Assembly (NCBI RefSeq): GCF_014058425.1
Contig: NZ_CP049366.1
Span: 372,001-436,000, forward strand
Length of the DNA: 64,000 nucleotides
Direction: 5' to 3'
From: Companilactobacillus pabuli
Lineage (GTDB): Bacteria; Bacillota; Bacilli; Lactobacillales; Lactobacillaceae
This document shows positions 26,134 through 33,152 of the stretch, piece by piece. Positions within the stretch are counted from its first letter, which is position 1. Each line of letters opens with the position of its first letter. The notes under the pieces are model-generated. The model was not told where the DNA came from. It did no database searches and worked only from the letters and a program-made list of their open reading frames with translations. The translations under genes and the position numbers were made by a program.

Positions 26134-28647
26134 ATGCAAAATAAGTTGTTAAAAATTATTAATATATTTATTACTTTTACAATTTGTTTAAGCTTATTGC
26201 CAATAAATACGGCTAAAGCGGCTGCCACACCGCCCACCACATCAGAGGTATATCAAACTACGCCCCCAGGAATTGCAATGAAGGATTTTGTATCAAAGGC
26301 TGATACTTACAAGGATGGAACGGTTAATAGCGCTAAACTCTTTGAAGCCGGTAATACTACTTATGATAATTCGACTGATATTTATCAATTATTAAGCAGT
26401 GATGGTGGTCAAGAACAGACTAGTTCTTTCTGGGGTAAAGTATCTAGTGATGATGGTGGTAGTTCTAGTGTTAATAATTATTTTGATCTCAGTAAGCCTC
26501 AAGTTATTTCTGCCTGGCTGTATATGGGTGATAAAAGTGCTTATTCAGGATCTAGTGACGATACAGCTAAGGGTCTCCCCGATGGTTTAGCATTTGTCTT
26601 GCAGGATGACACTAGAGGAACTCAGGCAATTGCGACCTCAGCTAACGAGGGCAAGACAGCCTTTGGTGAAGGTTTAGGAGTTTGGGGCGTTGCCAGTTCC
26701 AGTGATAATACGTTAAGCAATTTTGTTGATCCAAGTCTTGGCGCGATTCAAAATAGCTGGGCCTTAGAATTTGATACTTTGCAAAATTCCAGTCCGGCAG
26801 CTTCTGGCAGTAACTATGATGATTATTTTGATGGTTTGACTTATAGTGGCGTAAAGATTGCAAAAGGCCAGCATATGGCTTGGGATTATCCGGCTAATGT
26901 CGGAATAAATCAAAATAATACTAGTGCAAATATGGGCGTTAATCCAAATGATAGCGGCAATACTTACTATGGTAAAAATAATAACTGGGGGAATATTTTT
27001 ACAGGATATAAGAATCACTACTATTATGGTTTAAATCATCGTGACGTAATTCATAGTATGTACTTAACTGGTTATACGAGTGATTCAGCAACGAATGTGT
27101 ATAACTCATGGCATCACTTCAAACTCAGCTATACGCCACCTGCAGCTGGATCGACTTTAGCCAAAATGTCGTATATTTTTAACGATAAAACTTACGATGG
27201 AACTTTAAAAAGTTACCTTGATTATGATAAAAAGACTAATGTGACAGTTGATATTAGCAAATTTATGCGGGATGGAAATACCAAAGTTCGCTGGGGATTT
27301 ACAGCTTCTACAGGTTCACAAAGTTCTTCACCTTCAACGTTTGCAGTTATCATGCAACAAATGCCTAATGTTGCCAATATCGAAACTACTACTAAACTTT
27401 ATGATTTATCGCAGTATGATGCTGATGATAATTTAGGACGTGAAATTAAAGATTTGGATAAACGTCCAGTTTCTATTACAGCAGCCACCAAGGATCCAGA
27501 TTATAACGTGGCCAATGGAGATAAATTACGTTTAGATTATAATTTGAATTACATTTCAGGTTTTGAAGGAACGGGAAGTGATATCACAACGAATATTACT
27601 TTGCCATCAAACGTCGATTTTAGTCCGGATGAGGATAACAACATCGGACAAATAATTTATTCTGGCTTTTCCGATGAATCAAAAAATAGAACTGTTCCAA
27701 TTTCGGCAACCAGTTTGACAAGCGATAATAAGGTGGCATTAACTTTAGATGCTTTAAACAGTGAGAATGAAAATATTAAAATTGAACTCTTCGGTACTGC
27801 TGACGCACAGACGACGCCAACAACGGTCAAAGGTCAGCATGCATCGTATCAAAGTTTGCATTTCTTAGATGATATTATGAGTCCATCGTTTATTATTAAT
27901 GATCGTCTGCAATTAACGACGAATGATAATTTAGATTTAGGAACGATTCAGACGGGAAATGAATCAAATAACCAGGTTAATTTGAATTTAGCGATGAACT
28001 ATCTCAACAGTTCTAGTTTTGATACAAAGGGTGTTACGTTATATACGAAAGTAGATGATAAAACAGCCACCAAAACAACTATTTCAACAGCGGACGGGAA
28101 AACTTCTTATGATATTGCTAATGATATAGCCAATTCTACGCAATTTAGTGCTGACTATTTGGGTACGGGGACTCATAAAATTACAGTTTATGCGATTGAC
28201 AGTATGAATCGTGTCAGCCAATCAATTACTTATCAGGTTAAAGTTGAAGGTAAGCAATTAAAATTAGATGTTGATCCAAATTATTCATTTAAGAACATTA
28301 ATAAAGTGGCACCGGATGGATACGTTAAGAGAAAAGGGCATTGGAAAGTTTCAGTAATTAGCTCTGATACGCCGTGGACTTTGACAGCCAATGGAACTGA
28401 ATTAACTTTGGAGAATGATGCCTCTCAAGTTATAGGACCAATGTTTTATCGTGATAAGAATGGCAATGATTTTTCAATGTTGAATCAAGATATTTTGATT
28501 GCCCAAGATTTGTCGTCTGACTCTAAAACAACTGACGTTAGTGGAAGTTGGGCTAATGACAAAGGTATTTTATTGCATGATGATCAAGATAATATGGCTG
28601 GTAAATATCAAGGTAAGATTCATTGGAGTTTAATTGATAGCGTTTAA
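26134..28647 (+). CDS. Lectin-domain surface protein with WxL C-terminus
   Basis: This is an 837-aa secreted protein. A signal peptide (residues ~1-32, TAKAAA) is followed by an L-type lectin-like domain about 45-330 (SAWLYMGD, LPDGLAFVLQDD, WALEFDTLQN, WHHFKLSYTP). A middle part with adhesin-like beta domains precedes a C-terminal WxL domain with both motifs, WTL (PWTLTANG) and WSL (HWSLIDSV). WxL domains bind peptidoglycan non-covalently. ATG 26134 has GGGGGA seven nt upstream; TTG 26128 is the alternative. Probably an adhesin for glycans. Confidence 0.85.
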   Translation: MQNKLLKIINIFITFTICLSLLPINTAKAAATPPTTSEVYQTTPPGIAMKDFVSKADTYKDGTVNSAKLFEAGNTTYDNSTDIYQLLSSDGGQEQTSSFWGKVSSDDGGSSSVNNYFDLSKPQVISAWLYMGDKSAYSGSSDDTAKGLPDGLAFVLQDDTRGTQAIATSANEGKTAFGEGLGVWGVASSSDNTLSNFVDPSLGAIQNSWALEFDTLQNSSPAASGSNYDDYFDGLTYSGVKIAKGQHMAWDYPANVGINQNNTSANMGVNPNDSGNTYYGKNNNWGNIFTGYKNHYYYGLNHRDVIHSMYLTGYTSDSATNVYNSWHHFKLSYTPPAAGSTLAKMSYIFNDKTYDGTLKSYLDYDKKTNVTVDISKFMRDGNTKVRWGFTASTGSQSSSPSTFAVIMQQMPNVANIETTTKLYDLSQYDADDNLGREIKDLDKRPVSITAATKDPDYNVANGDKLRLDYNLNYISGFEGTGSDITTNITLPSNVDFSPDEDNNIGQIIYSGFSDESKNRTVPISATSLTSDNKVALTLDALNSENENIKIELFGTADAQTTPTTVKGQHASYQSLHFLDDIMSPSFIINDRLQLTTNDNLDLGTIQTGNESNNQVNLNLAMNYLNSSSFDTKGVTLYTKVDDKTATKTTISTADGKTSYDIANDIANSTQFSADYLGTGTHKITVYAIDSMNRVSQSITYQVKVEGKQLKLDVDPNYSFKNINKVAPDGYVKRKGHWKVSVISSDTPWTLTANGTELTLENDASQVIGPMFYRDKNGNDFSMLNQDILIAQDLSSDSKTTDVSGSWANDKGILLHDDQDNMAGKYQGKIHWSLIDSV

Positions 28648-28648
28648 T

Positions 28649-28681
28649 TAAAAGTCGGGATGACTAATATCTCGGCTTTTT
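28649..28681 (+). terminator. Intrinsic terminator after the WxL protein gene
   Basis: AAAGTCGGGAT / ATCTCGGCTTT stem with G-U pairs and a T5 tract. Confidence 0.75.
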
Positions 28682-28747
28682 CTTGTCCTAAGGCCAGGAT
28701 TCGTTTATTATAAATAAATGTATTTTTAAATTGAGAGAGTAATCTAT

Positions 28748-30082
28748 ATGAATGAAAAGTTAACTTGGAGAAATTTATTTTTTATCGGTTCAATGTTATT
28801 TGGATTGTTTTTTGGAGCCGGAAATTTAATTTTCCCAGTATTTTTAGGACAACAAGCAGGTAGTAATGTTTTTGGCGCTGTTATTGGATTGTTGATAACC
28901 GGAGTGGGGTTGCCACTTTTAGGAGTTGCCAGTATGGGAATGACTGGTAGCAATAGTGTTTTTGATTTGGCGGAAAAAGTCAATCGGCCATTTGCTTATA
29001 TTTTTACGATTTTGTTGTATTTGACGATGGGACCACTGTTTGCTATTCCTCGCTTAGCAACAATTTCTTTCCAATTAGGTTTGGCACCATTTATTGGTAA
29101 AAATCATCAAAATTTCGTTTTATTAATTTTTTCAGCTTTATTCTTTGGTATAACTTTTTGGTTAGCACGAAAACCTAGTAAATTGATGACTTATGTTGGA
29201 AAATGGTTGACGCCAATTTTCTTAATTTTATTGGGAATTTTAGTGGTAACGGCTTTTATCAAACCAATGGGAAGTTTGAATGTCGCTCCTCAAGGTCAAT
29301 ATGTTGATCATGCTGTGTTGAGTGGTTTTACCGAAGGTTATAATACGATGGATGCTTTAGCTTCATTGGCATTTGGAGTAGTAGTGATCGATACGATCAA
29401 GTCGTTAGGAGTAAAACATCCCCAACAAATTGCTAAAGATACAATTAAATCTGGATTGATCAGTGTTGTTTTGATGGGTATCATTTATGCCTTTTTGGCT
29501 TTGATAGGAACGATGAGTGTTAATAAATTTCCATTGGCAACCAATGGTGGAGTAACTTTGGCGCAAGTGTTCAACTACTATTTTGGTTCCTTTGGAAGTT
29601 TGTTATTAGCTTTGATTGCCATCATTGCTTGTTTAAAAACTTCTATTGGTTTAACTTCAGCCTTTGGTGAAACGGCTACGGAAATGTTTCCTAAATTTAA
29701 TTATCAGGCTGTTTTAGCCTTTGCAATTGGTTTGTCATTTTTAGTTGCTAATATTGGTTTAACGAAGTTGATCAATTATTCGACGCCAGTATTGATGTTT
29801 TTATATCCACTGGCCATTGTGTTGATTATTATTTCGGTATTAAATCCGATTATTGGGGAATCAAAATGGTTGTTTGGTATTACGACATTGTTTACCTTGA
29901 TACCAGCCTTTTTTGCCGGAATTGCGGCTTTACCTAAGGCTATGCAAAGTGGTTTGGTTCAACGGATTTTAGTCTGGAATGATTATTTGCCATTGTCGCA
30001 ATTAAGTTTGGGCTGGGTAGTACCGGCGTTATGTGGTTTGTTACTTGGCTTTGTAATCAGTCGTATTAAAAGAGAAAAATAA
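28748..30082 (+). CDS. brnQ: Branched-chain amino-acid transporter BrnQ
   Basis: This LIVCS-family secondary carrier (Na+ or H+ coupled) imports Leu, Ile and Val. The 444-aa protein has about 12 transmembrane segments, the family start MLFGLFFGAGNLIFPVFLGQQAG and the conserved FTEGYNTMDALASLAFGVVVI. RBS GAGAG lies upstream. It stands alone between surface genes. No T-box is seen upstream. Confidence 0.93.
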   Translation: MNEKLTWRNLFFIGSMLFGLFFGAGNLIFPVFLGQQAGSNVFGAVIGLLITGVGLPLLGVASMGMTGSNSVFDLAEKVNRPFAYIFTILLYLTMGPLFAIPRLATISFQLGLAPFIGKNHQNFVLLIFSALFFGITFWLARKPSKLMTYVGKWLTPIFLILLGILVVTAFIKPMGSLNVAPQGQYVDHAVLSGFTEGYNTMDALASLAFGVVVIDTIKSLGVKHPQQIAKDTIKSGLISVVLMGIIYAFLALIGTMSVNKFPLATNGGVTLAQVFNYYFGSFGSLLLALIAIIACLKTSIGLTSAFGETATEMFPKFNYQAVLAFAIGLSFLVANIGLTKLINYSTPVLMFLYPLAIVLIIISVLNPIIGESKWLFGITTLFTLIPAFFAGIAALPKAMQSGLVQRILVWNDYLPLSQLSLGWVVPALCGLLLGFVISRIKREK

Positions 30083-30097
30083 TATATAGAGTATTAT

Positions 30098-30271
30098 GGT
30101 ACTGCTGGCTGTCGTCATCCGTTCTGCTTTGTGGATGCTGGAACGTACTGGGCGCAACTTTAAGCCAATTCCAGAACCGGGAACAGTCTTAAAGCTTGGC
30201 CTTTCACTAAGCAATAAATTGCTAAGTGAAATTTCAGTACTGAGCATCCACAAAGCTGCCACTACCGACTG
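30098..30271 (-). repeat. Structured intergenic repeat, copy C
   Basis: The reverse complement aligns with copies B and D. It has a GTCGG start, GGATGCTCAG, inner hairpin CACTTAGCAATTTATTGCTTAGTG, then AAGGCC, GGAATTGGCTTAAAGTTGCG and terminal GGATGACGAC. The outer stem GCTTTGTGGATGCT / AGCATCCACAAAGC is a perfect 14 bp but unrelated in sequence to the stems of A, B and D. It begins 15 nt after the brnQ stop. Confidence 0.85.
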
Positions 30272-30312
30272 AATAACGACATTTATTATTTATTTCAAGT
30301 AATTCAAACTAA

Positions 30313-30370
30313 AAAAATAGCATCTATTTAGTTATAGTCAATCGACTATATCTGAATAGATGCTTATTTG
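30313..30370. terminator. Two-part hairpin between repeat copies C and D, possible brnQ terminator
   Basis: AGCATCTATT / AATAGATGCT (10 bp) encloses TATAGTC / GACTATA (7 bp). The T-tract is imperfect (TTATTTGTTT). It may terminate brnQ or be part of a composite repeat unit. Confidence 0.5.
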
Positions 30371-30400
30371 TTTGATTCTATAAAAATTAAAAATCACTGT

Positions 30401-30568
30401 TTAGTCCGGAATAGCAAAGAAAATTGGCTCAGTAGTGAAGTTATTCTAAGCAACTCGTTGCTTAGAATAAGGCCGAGTTTTGAGATTTTGCACACTTGAT
30501 TTATGCAAAAGCTCAAAATCGTGCCCACTACATTCCAGCCAAATTTTCTTTGCTATGGAGGACGGCAT
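30401..30568 (+). repeat. Structured intergenic repeat, copy D
   Basis: Same orientation as copy B. The outer stem GCAAAGAAAATTGGCT pairs with AGCCAAATTTTCTTTGC (one bulge). The first inner hairpin is TTCTAAGCAACTCGTTGCTTAGAA. The linker AAGGCC and a second hairpin GAGTTTTGAG...CTCAAAA follow, then CACTACATTCC and a final GGACGGCAT. It forms the same inverted pair with copy C as A does with B. Confidence 0.85.
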
Positions 30569-30695
30569 ATTACTATACTAATTTAATTAAAAAGCCAAGT
30601 GAAAAGGTAATAATTCATTTTTGGTTGTACTCGATTCAGGAAAATACTAAACTAATGATGACATTTATAATTTGTTTTATAGGGGTAAAACGTTT

Positions 30696-32042
30696 ATGAA
30701 GAAAAAAATTATCACGACATTTTTAATTAGTGCCAGTATCTTAGGGGCGATGGCAATTATTAAGCCAGTTGAAGCTGACAGTATTAAGGGTATCGTTACA
30801 ACTAAAAATATGGCACGTTTATATAATAATGATGGAAAATTGATCAGTAATCGTGCTTTAGCAGCTAATACGCCTTGGGTTACCGATCAAAGAGTTGATT
30901 TAAATAGTGTTGGTTCGGTTTATCGTGTTGCAACTAATGAATTCGTCAAAGCAAGTGACGTTGAATTACAACACGGACAAGCTAGTACTGGGACTGTCAA
31001 AGTCGGGAGTAATGGAGCTTTAGTTTACAACTACGACAGTGGTAAATATAATGCGGCCGATAACAAATTGGCTAAAGGTAGTATGTGGAAGTACAACCGA
31101 GTTGATAATATTAATGGTAAAACATGGTATCAGATTGCCACGGACATGTGGATCAACAGCGATGATGCAGCAAAGTACAATGGTATCGAAATTGAAAATA
31201 CTGGAACAGCTACGATTGCCTATGCTCCTGATAGTGGGATTGATTTATGGCAAGGCTTTGGGAATGATAAAGTTGCTACCGGAAGAAAACTAGCCAATGG
31301 AACTAGTTGGAAATTCTTTGACAAGGTAGTTGATTTCAATGGAGATGCTTGGTATGAAATTGGTAGTGATCAATGGATATCAGGTGCATTCACTAAGATC
31401 AGTAATGACAAATTTACTCAAAGCTCAGCCCAAGTGTGGGATCCTAACTATGCTGCAGTGAAAGCAGACAAGAAGACCTCTGTTTATTCGGATAGTAACT
31501 TCAATTCTGCAACAAAGAATAGTATCGATGCTGGTCAAATTGAACAAGTAGTTTCAACCGTTTTAACCGGCAATACGATTTGGTATGAAAAGAGCGATGG
31601 TGGCTGGTTGCCTTCTACCGCAGTTAGTGAAGTATCTGTTAAGAGAAGTCCGGTCAGTTTGAATGGTAAAACTAGAAGTGAAGTGCTCGATGAAGTAATC
31701 AATGTCGCTAAGCAACAACTAGGTAAGCCTTATGTTTGGAATGGCAAAGGTCCTAACAATTTTGATTGTTCGGGATTGATGCAATATGTCTTTCGTCAAG
31801 TAACCGGTCAAAATATTGGTGGTTGGACGGTTCCTCAAGAAACAGCTGGAACGAAGGTTTCTCTTAATCAACTAGAACGTGGTGATTTAGTCTTTTGGGG
31901 TAACGCCGGAGCTACTTATCACGTTGGCTTGTATCTTGGAAACAATCAGTATCTCAATGCTTTGAAGCCTGGTACTAACGTCAAGATAGATTCAATAACG
32001 AATAGTTTCAAACCATCATTTGGAGTAAGAATTTTTTATTAG
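30696..32042 (+). CDS. NlpC/P60 (C40) peptidoglycan hydrolase with SLAP-like modules
   Basis: This 448-aa secreted endopeptidase has a signal peptide (residues ~1-27, VEADS) and three to four SLAP/SH3-like modules of ~65 aa (ISNRALAANTPWVTDQ...YRVATNEFVKASDV and relatives). A C-terminal NlpC/P60 domain carries the catalytic Cys in FDCSGLMQYV and His in TYHVGLYLG. It cleaves peptide stems of peptidoglycan. ATG 30696 follows AGGGG; the longer reading from 30672 starts in the AT-rich leader. Ends at a bidirectional terminator. Confidence 0.9.
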   Translation: MKKKIITTFLISASILGAMAIIKPVEADSIKGIVTTKNMARLYNNDGKLISNRALAANTPWVTDQRVDLNSVGSVYRVATNEFVKASDVELQHGQASTGTVKVGSNGALVYNYDSGKYNAADNKLAKGSMWKYNRVDNINGKTWYQIATDMWINSDDAAKYNGIEIENTGTATIAYAPDSGIDLWQGFGNDKVATGRKLANGTSWKFFDKVVDFNGDAWYEIGSDQWISGAFTKISNDKFTQSSAQVWDPNYAAVKADKKTSVYSDSNFNSATKNSIDAGQIEQVVSTVLTGNTIWYEKSDGGWLPSTAVSEVSVKRSPVSLNGKTRSEVLDEVINVAKQQLGKPYVWNGKGPNNFDCSGLMQYVFRQVTGQNIGGWTVPQETAGTKVSLNQLERGDLVFWGNAGATYHVGLYLGNNQYLNALKPGTNVKIDSITNSFKPSFGVRIFY

Positions 32043-32044
32043 TC

Positions 32045-32085
32045 AAAAAAATAGTCCTGTTGAAATTTTCAACAGGACTATTTTT
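32045..32085. terminator. Bidirectional intrinsic terminator
   Basis: AAATAGTCCTGTTGA / TCAACAGGACTATTT stem (15 bp) with T-tracts on both strands, between the P60 gene (+) and the small secreted protein (-). Confidence 0.92.
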
Positions 32086-32093
32086 GAGAAATC

Positions 32094-32405
32094 CTATTTT
32101 TCTAGTGATACGTCGCTAGCTTTGACAAATTCATCTTTGCCAACTTTGTAGTACTTTTGACCTTTGATTGAGGTCTTCTCTTTAGGTGTGCAAGTTTTAC
32201 CTTTAGTTAAACAACGAGATAATTTCTTACCTTTTTCGTTATAGAGTTGAGCTTTAGCTACTTTAACTTTGATTTTTGAACTAGAACTGCATTTCGTAGC
32301 GGCTTGAACAATGGCTACATTAGAAACGGCCGGAATAATGGTGGTTACTGAAGCACCAGCAGATAGTAATGAAGCAAACAAAAGACTTTTTTGAATTAAT
32401 TTCAT
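32094..32405 (-). CDS. Small secreted SLAP-like protein with paired cysteines
   Basis: This 103-aa protein has a signal peptide (cleavage near VQAAT, residue ~36). A single short SLAP-like module follows (VAKAQLYNEKGKKL...YKVGKDEFVKASDV) into which CLTKGKTC is placed, with one further Cys after the signal (TKCSSSS). It is a paralogue of the gene at 32522. Both share the same RBS and 5' leader sequence (AGGAGATAAAAATC before ATG). Extracellular disulfide formation is plausible. Function unknown. Confidence 0.75.
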   Translation of the reverse strand: MKLIQKSLLFASLLSAGASVTTIIPAVSNVAIVQAATKCSSSSKIKVKVAKAQLYNEKGKKLSRCLTKGKTCTPKEKTSIKGQKYYKVGKDEFVKASDVSLEK

Positions 32406-32521
32406 GATTTTTATCTCCTTGAATTAACTTTCAGTAATAATATGATAACGATTATTTTGTTATCAAAAACATCTTAACTCATAAATGATTCAGTAGTGAC
32501 TTTGAGACGTTGTCGAAATGT

Positions 32522-32956
32522 CTATGAAACTAAAGTACTATTGTTCATTTGTGAGATATTGCCTTTGAAGTCTTTATAATAGGTGCTGTCATAGAAGGCG
32601 TTTTGATCACCAATTTTACAAACAGTTCCTTGAGTTAAACATTTACCAGTCTTTTCACCTTTTTCATTGTAAAGTTGAGCTTTAGGGACATTTATTTCCA
32701 AACGAAAATCGTTAGCTTCAATGGTTGAAACCATATCTTCATCGGTTTGATTGTCGTTAGTCAAAATCTTAACATCTTCGCCTTTGACAAATTTATCTTT
32801 ACCAATTTTGAAGAAGTAGTCGTTGGCAGTTGTACCTTTAACGACTGTGGCAGCTTGAACGGCACCATTGCCACTTGCAACAACGGGAATAGTTGTAGCA
32901 CCCATTCCGACTGCAAATAATGAAGCGAACAAAAGACTCTTTTGAACTAATTTCAT
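32522..32956 (-). CDS. Small secreted SLAP-like protein, paralogue
   Basis: This 144-aa protein has a near-identical signal peptide (MKLVQKSLLFASLF) and the same NVPKAQLYNEKGEKTGKCLTQGTVC core. An extra N-terminal FFKIGKDKFVKGEDV segment is present and a shorter C-terminus lacks the usual closing FVKASD. This looks like a rearranged or degenerating duplicate. No terminator separates it from the gene at 32094, but that gene has its own leader. Function unknown. Confidence 0.75.
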   Translation of the reverse strand: MKLVQKSLLFASLFAVGMGATTIPVVASGNGAVQAATVVKGTTANDYFFKIGKDKFVKGEDVKILTNDNQTDEDMVSTIEANDFRLEINVPKAQLYNEKGEKTGKCLTQGTVCKIGDQNAFYDSTYYKDFKGNISQMNNSTLVS

Positions 32957-33101
32957 GATTTTTATCTCCTTTGAACCGCATACTATATAAATTGATTTTC
33001 TGAAAAAGATAGCTAGGTTTTTATTAATATCCTGTTATCAAAAAATATAATAGCTTATTAACTTTCAAAAAGGTTATTTGATGTGTAGCCATTGTGTATA
33101 T

Positions 33102-33145
33102 AAAAAAAGACCTTGCAAAATCATGATTGCAAGGTCTTCTTTTTC
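33102..33145. terminator. Bidirectional intrinsic terminator after the adhesin gene
   Basis: AGACCTTGCAAAATCATGATTGCAAGGTCT with A/T tracts on both sides; it overlaps no coding sequence. Confidence 0.88.
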
Positions 33146-33152
33146 AGAAAAA

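Noticed and set aside
30496-30699. 67-aa ORF running into the P60 gene start
   Set aside because: It begins inside structured repeat D, has no RBS and ends across the true start of the P60 gene.
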